From Vulcanimicrobiota bacterium (lineage in GTDB: Bacteria; Vulcanimicrobiota; JAJTBE01): a stretch of DNA of 42,736 nt. Both the position numbers and the translations under genes were made by a program. The notes beneath the pieces are model-generated. The model was not told where the DNA came from, did not search any database, and saw nothing but the letters and a program-made list of their open reading frames with translations. Of this stretch, positions 14,945 through 23,286 are shown piece by piece. The stretch is from contig JAIORV010000103.1 in NCBI GenBank assembly GCA_021107945.1, positions 1-42,736 on the forward strand. Reading direction: 5' to 3'. How positions within the stretch are numbered: position 1 is the first letter of the stretch; each line of letters starts with the position of its first letter.

Positions 14945-15940
14945 ATGCGAACAATGAATGAAGAGATTAAGGTGTTAAACGAAAAAGCGGAAGATTACTC
15001 GGAATTTCTAAACCGCCTCAAAGACGAGGTCGGGAAAGTCATCGTGGGTCAGGAGGACGCCATAGACAAGCTCATAATCGCGCTTATTGCAAACGGACAC
15101 GTTTTTCTTGAGGGCGTGCCGGGACTCGCCAAGACCCTCATGGTGAAGACAATGTCCGATTGTATCGATTGCAAATTTGTGAGGATCCAGTTCACGCCGG
15201 ATCTTCTCCCGTCCGACATCACAGGCACGAAAATTTACGAGCACAGAAGCACGACATTCAGGACGATTAAGGGTCCCATCTTCTCGAATTTTGTACTTGC
15301 CGACGAAATAAACAGGGCTCCCGCCAAGGTTCAATCAGCTTTACTCGAAGCCATGCAGGAAAGACAGGTGAGCATTCAGGGGGAGACATTCCCGCTGGAG
15401 AGGCCTTTCTTTGTGCTGGCAACGCAGAATCCCATCGAGTCGGAAGGCACATACAAGCTTCCGGAGGCGCAGGTTGACAGGTTCATGTTCAAGCTCCTCA
15501 TTGATTATCCAGGAAAAAATGAGGAGATAATTATAATGAACAGGTTCACGGAGGGAGTGCAAATCTCCGTTTCCCCGGTGATCACAGGCGACAAGCTCGT
15601 GGAGATCCAGAATTTCAACCGGGAGATTTACGCCGACAGGAAGATAAAGGAGTATGTAGCTAACATTGTGGATGCAACAAGATTTCCCGCTAACTATAAT
15701 ATCGAAATGGGAGACTATATCGAATACGGCGCATCCCCAAGGGCGTCCCTCCGGTTAATCCTGGGAGGTAAAGCCAGGGCAATGATGAACGGCAGGGGCT
15801 ATGTCTTGCCGGAGGATATCAAAGCGCTCGCCCATGATGTTCTGAGGCACAGAATAATTCTGACTTATGAAGCTGAAGCTGAGGAAATCACAACTGATCA
15901 GGTGATTGATAACATAGTGAGCAAGATCAAGGTCCCATGA
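14945..15940 (+). CDS. moxR: MoxR-type AAA+ ATPase
   Basis: The 331-residue AAA+ protein has Walker A GVPGLAKT (57-64), Walker B VLADEINRAP and the long MoxR helix segment VQSALLEAMQERQVSIQGE. An arginine-finger and sensor region follow in PEAQVDRFMFKL. MoxR ATPases act as chaperones with DUF58 and VWA-domain partners, encoded just downstream. ATG at 14945 is favoured over ATG at 14897: GGAG is six bases before the former, while the latter has GGAG at about 14 bases. It is separated from DUF58 by 1.1 kb of repeats, which is unusual for this cluster. Its own leader is preceded by hairpin-array copy 2. Confidence 0.92.
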   Translation: MRTMNEEIKVLNEKAEDYSEFLNRLKDEVGKVIVGQEDAIDKLIIALIANGHVFLEGVPGLAKTLMVKTMSDCIDCKFVRIQFTPDLLPSDITGTKIYEHRSTTFRTIKGPIFSNFVLADEINRAPAKVQSALLEAMQERQVSIQGETFPLERPFFVLATQNPIESEGTYKLPEAQVDRFMFKLLIDYPGKNEEIIIMNRFTEGVQISVSPVITGDKLVEIQNFNREIYADRKIKEYVANIVDATRFPANYNIEMGDYIEYGASPRASLRLILGGKARAMMNGRGYVLPEDIKALAHDVLRHRIILTYEAEAEEITTDQVIDNIVSKIKVP

Positions 15941-16100
15941 GGAAATAAGGAATTTTACCGCTGAGGAAATAAGGAAAAAAGGAAAACGGATTATTGAGAA
16001 CGGATGCCGAATGCCGGAGAATGATTTTTAACCACGAAGCCACGGAGAACACGAAGAAAAAAATGGATACCGGATATGTTTTTTTCACCACAGAGGGCAC
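15941..16100. repeat. Intergenic repeats after moxR
   Basis: GAGGAAATAAGGAA words, CGGATGCCGGAGAA words and a 'CACGAAGCCACGGAG' module fill the gap directly after moxR. No gene is visible. Confidence 0.7.
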
Positions 16101-16600
16101 AGAGGAGTCCGGAGGTCAGAACTGTAGGAGGGACGTCCTCGTCCCGATAAACGGATGCCGGATGTCGGAGATGTTTTTTTCACCACGGAGGCACGAAGAA
16201 CACGAAGAAAAATGAAGGCTTACGGATGCCGGAGAAATTATTACACCGCAAAGAAGCAAAGACCACAAAGGATAACTAATGGGTAGAACGGAGACACAGA
16301 GGAGTCCGGAGGTCAGAACTGTAGGAGGGACGTCCTCGTCCCGATAAACGGATGCCGGATGTCGGAGATGTTTTTTTCACCACGGAGGCACGAAGAACAC
16401 GAAGAAAAATGAAGGCTTACGGATGCCGGAGAAATTATTACACCGCAAAGAAGCAAAGACCACAAAGGATAACTAATGGGTAGAACGGAGACACAGAGGA
16501 GTCCGGAGGTCAGAACTGTAGGAGGGACGTCCTCGTCCCGATAAACGGATGCCGGATGTCGGAGATGTTTTTTTCACCACGGAGGCACGAAGAACACGAA
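16101..16600 (+). repeat. 197-bp tandem repeat, about 2.5 copies
   Basis: Units begin at 16101, 16298 and 16495 (period 197) and look identical by eye over full length; the third is partial. Each unit contains a GGGACG-AGGA-CGTCCC/TCCTACA hairpin (read on the minus strand), a CGGATGCCGGATGTCGG run, a 'CACGGAGGCACGAAG' module and a 'GCAAAGAAGCAAAG' module. There is no gene; open frames are repeat artefacts. The near identity suggests a recent duplication. Confidence 0.92.
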
Positions 16601-17072
16601 GAAAAAAACGGATACCGGAGATGTTTTTTTCACCACAGAGGGCACAGAGGACGCAGAGATTACGCAAAGAGAATGAATGTCAGAGGCCAAAGGACGGATT
16701 GCGGGGAGCGAATCCCATTTCTCACCTCTCACTTCTCACCTCCATTTTAAGGGTAGCGGAGGTTTTTAAACCTCCCATTAGATTAACCCCCGGATTTATC
16801 CGGGGGAACAAGAGAAACCCTCCGCCCATTACTACCCAGCCGCTTCAGCGGCTTCCCAATAAGGAATTTCACCGCTGAGGAAATAAGGAAAACGGAATAT
16901 TGAGACTGGATGCCGGAGAATGTTTTTTTTCACCACAGAGGCACGGAGAAAAATGAAGGATGACGGAGGTCGGATTTCAGAGAACGGAATAAGAATTATT
17001 CTTTGTGGTCTTTGCGGTAAAAAAATCCCTCCGTGTCCTCCGTGGCTTCGTGGTAAAAAAAAGGACAAGAAT
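16601..17072. repeat. Hairpin and module array before DUF58
   Basis: This 470-bp stretch has CACGAAG modules, then three hairpins in a row: GGAGGTTT/AAACCTCC (16752-16776, minus), CCCCCGG-ATTTAT-CCGGGGG (16787-16806) and CCGCTTCAGCGG (about 16845). These are followed by GAGGAAATAAGGAA words and a last CTCCGTGGCTTCGTGG module that ends at the DUF58 ribosome site. No gene is visible. Confidence 0.75.
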
Positions 17073-17954
17073 ATGCAAGAACCAAAAGACATACTCAAAA
17101 AAGTGAAAAAGCTCGAGATAACCACGAAACATCTTGTGGAAGGACTAATCACGGGCAGTTATCACTCCATTTTCAAGGGGCAGGGAATCGAATTCTCCGA
17201 CATACGGGAATACTACCCCGGCGACGATGTCAGGGCGATTGACTGGAAAGTTACCGCCAGGCTCAATCATCCATACATCAAGGAATTCATCGAGGAGAGA
17301 GATCTCCGTGTCTATTTCGCATTCGATATGTCTGCGTCCGCCAACTTCGGGAGCAACATATCAAAGCGGAATAAGGCCTTTGAGATAGTTGCAAGTTTGA
17401 TGTTCGCCGCTGTTCAGAATAACGACAACGTCGGGATGTTTATTTTTACCGACAAGGTGGAGACATACATCCCCGCAAGAAAAGGAAGAAAGCACATACT
17501 CAGGCTTCTCAGCAAGCTTGTCTCATTCACTCCCGACTCAGCAAAAACAGACCTGAAATCAAGCTTGATTTATATTTCCAAGGTATTGAAAAGACGAAGC
17601 ATTGTCTTCATCATTTCCGATTTCTTCACGGAAGATTTTTCGAAGCCCCTGAGGATAATGAAAAACAGGCACGATGTAATAGCAGTAAGGATAATTGACG
17701 AGAGAGAGCGACAGATTCCCGATGTGGGACTGATTGAGCTGGAAGACGAGGAGACCGGTGAGCAAATTCTTGTTGACACATCCAGCGAGGATTTCAGAGA
17801 AAAATACAGTTCCCTCGTAAATCAAAAGGATGATGAATTGAAAAAAACTTTCAGGAAAGTGAAAGTTGACCTTGTAAATATAGTAACCGATGAGCCTTAT
17901 GAGGTTCGTCTGAAAAAATTCTTCAAAACAAGATTGATAAAGTTGGTGCGATGA
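17073..17954 (+). CDS. DUF58 domain protein (MoxR partner)
   Basis: The 293-residue product shows the DUF58 signature early: SDIREYYPGDDVRAIDWKVTARL (about 42-64), then a vWA-like fold with VYFAFDMSAS, a degenerate MIDAS. DUF58 proteins work with MoxR ATPases and VWA proteins in envelope or stress functions of the Bat type. Start ATG at 17073 is chosen with AAGGA seven bases upstream. An open frame runs back to 16920, but its extra 51 residues (FFTTEARRK..., PPCPPWLRGKK) are translated intergenic repeat and not native. Its stop overlaps the VWA start (ATGATG), so it is coupled to the VWA gene. Confidence 0.9.
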   Translation: MQEPKDILKKVKKLEITTKHLVEGLITGSYHSIFKGQGIEFSDIREYYPGDDVRAIDWKVTARLNHPYIKEFIEERDLRVYFAFDMSASANFGSNISKRNKAFEIVASLMFAAVQNNDNVGMFIFTDKVETYIPARKGRKHILRLLSKLVSFTPDSAKTDLKSSLIYISKVLKRRSIVFIISDFFTEDFSKPLRIMKNRHDVIAVRIIDERERQIPDVGLIELEDEETGEQILVDTSSEDFREKYSSLVNQKDDELKKTFRKVKVDLVNIVTDEPYEVRLKKFFKTRLIKLVR

Positions 17955-18904
17955 TGTTAAAATTTGAATCGCCGCATATTTTATTATTTCTGCTTTTACT
18001 GCCGGTAATCTATTACTGGCACAGGCGGATCCTGGCGAAAAAGAAAAAAGCGGCAATCAAGTTCAGCAACCTTGCTTTTATAAAGTCGGCGCTGGGCGAC
18101 AGCAAGAAAGCGAAGAGGAGTAATTATCTCTTCTTCCTTGCCCTTCTTGTTATTGCGTTCATGATTATCGGGTTTGCGAATCCGACGATTCCTCTGAACA
18201 AGGTAAAAGAAGGTGTAAATGTTGTTCTTGTGATGGATGTTTCCGGAAGCATGCAGGCAAAGGATTATCAGCCCAACAGGCTGGGCGCGGCAAAAAAAGC
18301 GGCGGAGACATTGATGAAATCTTTAAAAGTAAAAGATAACGCGGGAATAGTTGTTTTTGAAACCGGGGCAACGACGGCCGCTTATTTGAGTCCTTTCAAA
18401 AGAAAAGTCATCGAAAAATTAAAGAACATAATGGCAAAAGAAGGCAGAACCGCAATAGGCGACGGGCTGAGCCTGGGAATAGATATGGCCGCCTCGATTC
18501 CCAATAAGAGAAAGGTCGTAATTCTCTTGAGCGACGGAGTCAACAACGCCGGAGTCATTTCACCCGCCGAGGCGGTGGCGTTCGCAAGGAGTAATCATAT
18601 CCAGGTCTATGCCATTGGAATGGGGTCTGACAGTAAAACCGTATTGGGTTACGACTGGTTCGGAAATCCGCAGTATGCTGAGCTTGACGAAGAAACATTA
18701 AGGCAGATTGCAAAACAGACCGGCGGAAGTTATTTTAAATCGGTGGATAATAACACTCTTGACAGGATTTACAAGAAAATCGGTAAGAATATCAAGAGGG
18801 AGAAGGAGAGAACCAACATCAAAGACTGGTTCTTCTTCGCCGCCCTGTTGACATTTATAGTCTATCTGTACCTGAGATTCGGGGTAAGGAGGGTATTGCA
18901 ATGA
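17951..18904 (+). CDS. VWA-domain membrane protein (BatA/BatB-like)
   Basis: The 317-residue protein has transmembrane helices at about 9-26 and 58-76, a von Willebrand A domain with complete MIDAS D96-V-S98-G-S100-M, and a last helix at about 291-310. This is the BatA/BatB layout: two helices, a periplasmic VWA and a closing helix. It is thought to assemble with MoxR and DUF58 partners at the inner membrane. The start overlaps the DUF58 stop and its own stop overlaps the next start (ATGA), showing tight coupling. The usual second VWA protein and TPR partner (BatC) of Bacteroides operons are absent. Confidence 0.9.
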   Translation: MMLKFESPHILLFLLLLPVIYYWHRRILAKKKKAAIKFSNLAFIKSALGDSKKAKRSNYLFFLALLVIAFMIIGFANPTIPLNKVKEGVNVVLVMDVSGSMQAKDYQPNRLGAAKKAAETLMKSLKVKDNAGIVVFETGATTAAYLSPFKRKVIEKLKNIMAKEGRTAIGDGLSLGIDMAASIPNKRKVVILLSDGVNNAGVISPAEAVAFARSNHIQVYAIGMGSDSKTVLGYDWFGNPQYAELDEETLRQIAKQTGGSYFKSVDNNTLDRIYKKIGKNIKREKERTNIKDWFFFAALLTFIVYLYLRFGVRRVLQ

Positions 18905-20529
18905 AGAAAATACTTGCAGTATTGATCATGATTATATTAACTCAGTCTGCATTTGCATATGCGGGGGATATAACATTCTCCACGGACTCGACGGAGCATT
19001 ATTTCCCGTGCGGCGAGAGTGCAGTTATCACCATAGAGACCGAGAACACTTACGGAAAGACAGTTAACGGGATCCTTGGCTATTCCATAACACAGGATGT
19101 TCACCAAAGCGGGCTTACATTTTCAAGCTCAAATTCAAAATCAACGAATATGAGGATTGGCAACGGCAAAGACGGCGTAAAACTCGATTTCGGCACTTCA
19201 AATACACCCACCACATACAAGATAAAGCTAAGCTTTTTCTATGACGACGATAAAGGCGGGCAGAGATCAGTAACGCTTGACGATATTACAATCCATTTTA
19301 CAAATGATATTCCCAAAAATCCAGCCCCGAAGAAGTCTGCAAAAAGCTCATCAGAGAAGATTAGCGGATCGTCCGGCGGCGGAGGAGGCGGAGGCGGCTC
19401 CTTAACCGACTCTTTTGACAGGATAGATCGCATGGAGCAGGAGATGAACAGGATGTTCCAGCGTAGTCAGAAGCGGATGGATAATATGATGAACAGGACA
19501 TCCCCGCGCCGGAGCATGTCCAAAAGCCCACAGAAGAGAATGCAGAACAACCAGATGCAGCAGGACAGCAACGCCCTGAAGCAGTCCATGGAGAAACAGC
19601 TTGAAGAGCAGAAGAAGATGAAAGAGGATTTTCGTAAAAATATTGCAAAAAACGAGGAATTCCAGAAAAAACATCAGGAGATGACCGATAAGGGCTATAA
19701 ACTTAAGGATGAAAAATACAAGCCTTCTTCAAAAAAGTCGGGAGACTTTGAGATGAATTACAAGAAGGAAAACGGTGACAATGCGAAGCTAAAGGGGAAA
19801 ATGGAAGACGGCGAGATGAAGAAGATGGACTCTTTAACCGCCGAGGACAAAAAGAAAATCGAAAAGAAACTGGGAGAAAATCAGCAGTTCAAGAAATTCG
19901 ATAAAGAGCTGAAAAAACAGGGGTTCAAGAAAAAGGAGACCGGAGTTGAGAAATCAGGGGATAAGACAACTACAGAGACACAATATGAAAAAGAAAACGG
20001 AGAAAAGGCAAAGATAAAGTCGGAGATTGAAAACAACGAGGTCAAAAAAGTTGAGATGGAAAAGGAAAAAGAGGAAGAAAAGCCAAAATCAATCGCCGCC
20101 CTGCTATGGCTTCTCCCATTCCTCCTCATCCTTGCCCTGGTTGCATATCTTCTTTACAAGAAATATTACACAAGAAAACCCGCCCAGGCAAAAGCAGGTG
20201 AAACTTTAATTGCAGAGGAGACAATTGATCCCGTCTCCCACGCAAGAAAGCTCATAGAAGAAGCAAAAGAAGAATACAGCCAGGGACAACAAAAGGACGC
20301 ATACGGAAAAGCAGGCTACGCACTAAGAATTTACCTCCGGTATAAGAACGGCCTCGCGGGCGAGCTTACAAACGACGAGCTGATAAGGTATCTGAAGAAA
20401 TCAGGGAATAACGTGGGAAAAGTAAAAGAATGCTTCGACCTATGCAACCTTGTCGAGTTTGCAAAATATGAGGCCAATGATGACGATTTCAAGAAGATAG
20501 TGGGAATTGCGGAGGGGATGATACGTTAG
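18901..20529 (+). CDS. BatD-like secreted/membrane protein with duplicated Lys-rich domain
   Basis: The 542-residue protein has a Sec signal (1-20), an extracytoplasmic beta-rich domain (22-135), an eight-glycine linker (159-166), a Met/Gln-rich helical region (175-245), a repeated basic domain and one transmembrane helix (398-418). A cytoplasmic helical domain (about 440-542) closes it. The order signal, beta domain, transmembrane helix, cytosolic helical domain and its place after the VWA gene argue for a BatD-type role. Residues 251-309 and 327-385 are copies of one about 59-residue unit (shared pattern ...Y-K-K/E-E-N-G-D/E-x-A-K-L/I-K...). Function is inferred from position. ATGA overlap with the VWA gene. 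Confidence 0.72.
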   Translation: MKKILAVLIMIILTQSAFAYAGDITFSTDSTEHYFPCGESAVITIETENTYGKTVNGILGYSITQDVHQSGLTFSSSNSKSTNMRIGNGKDGVKLDFGTSNTPTTYKIKLSFFYDDDKGGQRSVTLDDITIHFTNDIPKNPAPKKSAKSSSEKISGSSGGGGGGGGSLTDSFDRIDRMEQEMNRMFQRSQKRMDNMMNRTSPRRSMSKSPQKRMQNNQMQQDSNALKQSMEKQLEEQKKMKEDFRKNIAKNEEFQKKHQEMTDKGYKLKDEKYKPSSKKSGDFEMNYKKENGDNAKLKGKMEDGEMKKMDSLTAEDKKKIEKKLGENQQFKKFDKELKKQGFKKKETGVEKSGDKTTTETQYEKENGEKAKIKSEIENNEVKKVEMEKEKEEEKPKSIAALLWLLPFLLILALVAYLLYKKYYTRKPAQAKAGETLIAEETIDPVSHARKLIEEAKEEYSQGQQKDAYGKAGYALRIYLRYKNGLAGELTNDELIRYLKKSGNNVGKVKECFDLCNLVEFAKYEANDDDFKKIVGIAEGMIR

Positions 20530-20790
20530 AGTCGTATTAGCGGGTTTAAAAACCCGCGCTACGTCATGGGAGGACTCCCTTATCCATTCTCCCCTATCCC
20601 CTTTCCCCTTATCGGGATGGGGACATCCCTCCTACAATTTCGTTCTCCGTGTTCTTCGTGGCTTCGTGGTGAAAAATACAATCTAATCATTCTCCAAAAT
20701 CTCCCCTTTGAATCACTAAAGGAAAATGACGCCGTAACACGAAGCGACATGAATCGAAAAATTTCAAATTTGAATTTCACAACCTGATAT
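20530..20790. repeat. Intergenic modules after BatD-like gene
   Basis: The gap carries a GCGGGTTT-AA-AAACCCGC/GCTACG hairpin at 20540-20564 just past the stop, CCCTTATCC-type words, a GGGATG-GGGA-CATCCC/TCCTACA hairpin at 20614-20636, and a CTTCGTGGCTTCGTGG module to 20676. The first hairpin may end the Bat-type transcript, though it has no T-tract. Confidence 0.7.
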
Positions 20791-21897
20791 ATGAAAAAAA
20801 CAGTTTCAACCATTATTACATTACTAATCATCTATCTGCTTTCGCATGGTCTGCATGCAAAAGACGATTTTGTTATTTCGGAAAAGAATATGAAAAAACT
20901 TGATCGAAAAGGCAGGGTCTATCCCGTCAGAGTACTGGAGAGCGGGTGGATGGTTGCGGTTTCTGAGAGAGAAAACGACAGCAGTCGAATTTTGCTGGTA
21001 TCTCCCCGCGGAAGAACAAGGCGGTGGATCAAGACACCCTTTGAAAAGATTGATTATATCGCCTGTAGTGATAATGGAGAAAAGGCAATATTATATACAC
21101 AGAAAAATCTCGAATTCGTTTATGTTGACCTGAAACGAAGAAAGTGTACCGGCATTTTCAAGCTCGAAAATGGAAAGACAGGCTTCGCCCTATACGGCGA
21201 CAAGAGATCCTGGCTTTCATTCAACGGGGATGAGTTATACGCCCGCGGCTATTACTACAACAACGAAGGGCTCTTCACCGTTGACAATATCGTGAGAATT
21301 CACCCCGAGAATATCGGTATAAAGGTTTTTGAGCCTGTAGTTGAAATCCCCCAATTGATCGAAGGAGCGAAACAATTTTATCCCACCGCCACGGATATCG
21401 AAAACATAAATACATCGGGAAAATATCTATTTTATACCGCCGGCGATAAATCCGGAGGAGTCTTCTTTGCGTTGGATCTCAAAGGTTTCCTGATACACAG
21501 GATAGATAGTTTCCGCTCTTTTCATGGAAATGCCCACCATCCGGGTAAAAATTTGCTTGCGTATGCCGCCAAAAGAACATCGGACCCAACGGAGACAGGG
21601 GAGCTTATTTTATATGATCTGAATACCCGTAAAATGCTGAACACATGGAACGGGAGATATTTTCATCCTGTTTTTGATACTAAAAGCGACAAAATCGCCG
21701 TCGGACTTACCGTCCCCATCCTGGAAGGACGCTATATAACCCACATCCCCATCTATTCCGTTTCCCAATCGTCAAAATACGAGAAAACGGAAGACTTTCT
21801 GCCCCGGTATAATCCCATCGACTGGATATTTGTTGATAATGGAAAATATCTATTCCTGGTCACCGGAAAAGAAATATACAAACATAAATTGAAATAG
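20791..21897 (+). CDS. Exported beta-propeller-like protein, unknown function
   Basis: The 368-residue protein has a Sec signal peptide (1-23, ending GLHA-KD). Beyond it lie repeated short strands of the type found in WD40/TolB-like propellers: SENDSSRILLVSP-like, DNGEKAILYT, ASGKYLFYTAGDK, HPGKNLLAYAAK and DTKSDKIAVGL, each an 'x-D-G-x-x-h-h-h' motif at about 40 to 60-residue spacing. No catalytic motif is visible. It stands next to the DegT aminotransferase and another exported protein with similar strand motifs. This suggests a common envelope role, but nothing links it firmly. The ribosome site is weak. I do not recognise a family. Confidence 0.7.
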   Translation: MKKTVSTIITLLIIYLLSHGLHAKDDFVISEKNMKKLDRKGRVYPVRVLESGWMVAVSERENDSSRILLVSPRGRTRRWIKTPFEKIDYIACSDNGEKAILYTQKNLEFVYVDLKRRKCTGIFKLENGKTGFALYGDKRSWLSFNGDELYARGYYYNNEGLFTVDNIVRIHPENIGIKVFEPVVEIPQLIEGAKQFYPTATDIENINTSGKYLFYTAGDKSGGVFFALDLKGFLIHRIDSFRSFHGNAHHPGKNLLAYAAKRTSDPTETGELILYDLNTRKMLNTWNGRYFHPVFDTKSDKIAVGLTVPILEGRYITHIPIYSVSQSSKYEKTEDFLPRYNPIDWIFVDNGKYLFLVTGKEIYKHKLK

Positions 21898-21922
21898 CTG
21901 CTCGACAAAGGAGAATCCTAAA

Positions 21923-23095
21923 ATGAATAATAAACCGGCCCTTATCGGCGGGGAATCGGAATTTCCTCGATCCATACCGTTTGCACGCCCCACATTACCG
22001 CCCTTCGAGGAGTTGGAACAAGGTTTGCGGGATATTGTTGAGTCGGGTATGGTAACAAAGGGGAAGTACCTCAAGGAATATGAGAAGGCAATCAGCGATA
22101 TGCTTGAAACTCCCTATTGCCTCGGCGTTGTTAATTGCACGATGGGACTTTTCATGCTTCTCAAAGCACTGGGAATCAAGGGGGAGGTTATTGTACCCTC
22201 GTTTACATTCATGTCCTCATTCCATGTCATAGAGCTTCTGGGATTGACCCCCGTTTTTGTTGATTGTGAAAAAGATACATTCACAATTGATCCCCAAAAA
22301 GTTGAGGAAGCTATAACGCCTGAAACATCAGCTATAATGGCGGTGAGCATATTTGGAAACCCGCCGGACATAAAGTCCCTGGAAGATATTGCCGGCAGAC
22401 ACAACCTGAAATTCATTATGGACTCTGCACATTCTTTCGGTACTCTATATTATGGCCGCCCCATGGGAAGCTATGGCGATGGCGAAGTTTTCTCCACAAG
22501 TGCTACAAAACTCGTCGCAACGGGCGAGGGCGGAGTTATTTCAACAAAACATAAAGAAATATATGAATTTATCAAAATTTTCAGAGAATATGGAAATACA
22601 GGAGATTATAATTGCGAAGTTGCCGGGATAAACGGAAGGCTCAGTGAATTCCACGCCCTCTTAGGTCTCAAGGCAGTGCCGAAATTAGAAGAAATGGCGC
22701 TGGCGCGAAACCATATCGCAAAAACATACAGGGAAAATCTTACAAATATGCCCGGAATAATCTTTCAGAAAATAAGAGATGGCTGCCGATCCTCATATAA
22801 GGATTTTGCAGTGATAATTGACGACATCCAGTTTGGGTTGAATCGTGATACCTTGGCGACGGCTTTACTCGCCGAGGGAATCCCCACCAGAAAATATTTT
22901 CACCCGCCGGGACACCTTCAGAAAGTCTATAGGAAATATAAGGATCGCTACACTGGCAGGCTTGAGGTAACGGAATACCTGTCGAAGAATTCCCTCATAT
23001 TGCCCGTATATTCCCATATGTCCCCGGACACCGTGAGAAAAATTGTAAACGCAGTTGAAAAAATATATCGCTTCGCTCCTGAGATAAGGAAATAA
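21923..23095 (+). CDS. DegT/DnrJ/EryC1/StrS family PLP-dependent aminotransferase
   Basis: The 390-residue enzyme belongs to the sugar aminotransferase family. The PLP lysine is K196 in STSATKLVATGEGG, the pyridine-nitrogen aspartate is D167 in MDSAHSFG, and the N-terminus has the usual PFARPTLPP start. These enzymes transaminate keto-sugars bound to nucleotides in making amino or deoxyamino sugars for O-antigen or glycans. Here no other sugar-biosynthesis genes are adjacent, so the target sugar is unknown. AAAGGAG lies ten bases before the ATG. It follows the propeller-like gene by 25 bp and may share its transcript. Confidence 0.9.
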   Translation: MNNKPALIGGESEFPRSIPFARPTLPPFEELEQGLRDIVESGMVTKGKYLKEYEKAISDMLETPYCLGVVNCTMGLFMLLKALGIKGEVIVPSFTFMSSFHVIELLGLTPVFVDCEKDTFTIDPQKVEEAITPETSAIMAVSIFGNPPDIKSLEDIAGRHNLKFIMDSAHSFGTLYYGRPMGSYGDGEVFSTSATKLVATGEGGVISTKHKEIYEFIKIFREYGNTGDYNCEVAGINGRLSEFHALLGLKAVPKLEEMALARNHIAKTYRENLTNMPGIIFQKIRDGCRSSYKDFAVIIDDIQFGLNRDTLATALLAEGIPTRKYFHPPGHLQKVYRKYKDRYTGRLEVTEYLSKNSLILPVYSHMSPDTVRKIVNAVEKIYRFAPEIRK

Positions 23096-23286
23096 GGGTT
23101 TTTGCCTCTGAGGAAATGAGGAGAACGGATGGCGGATGGCGGAGGAAGAATCCCTTTTCCCATTTCTCTTTTCCCATTTCCCTTTCACCACGGAGCCACG
23201 GAGAACACGAAGAAAATGAAAGTAAAAAATCTCTGCGCTCTCCGCGTACTCTGCGTTGAAAAATATCTACATAAAGAGCGAAAGAA
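23096..23286. repeat. Intergenic modules between DegT and membrane protein genes
   Basis: GAGGAAATGAGGAGAA words, a CGGATGGCGGATGGCGGAGG run, CCCATTTCCC-type words and CACCACGGAGCCACGGAG/CTCTGCGTTG modules fill the gap. No gene is visible. Confidence 0.65.

Noticed and set aside
16549-16878. Open frames in the moxR-DUF58 gap (for example 109 residues at 16549-16878)
   Set aside because: They translate CACGAAG/GCAAAG repeat modules (FFTTEARRTRR-type peptides); the same peptides recur in unrelated gaps and there is no ribosome site.
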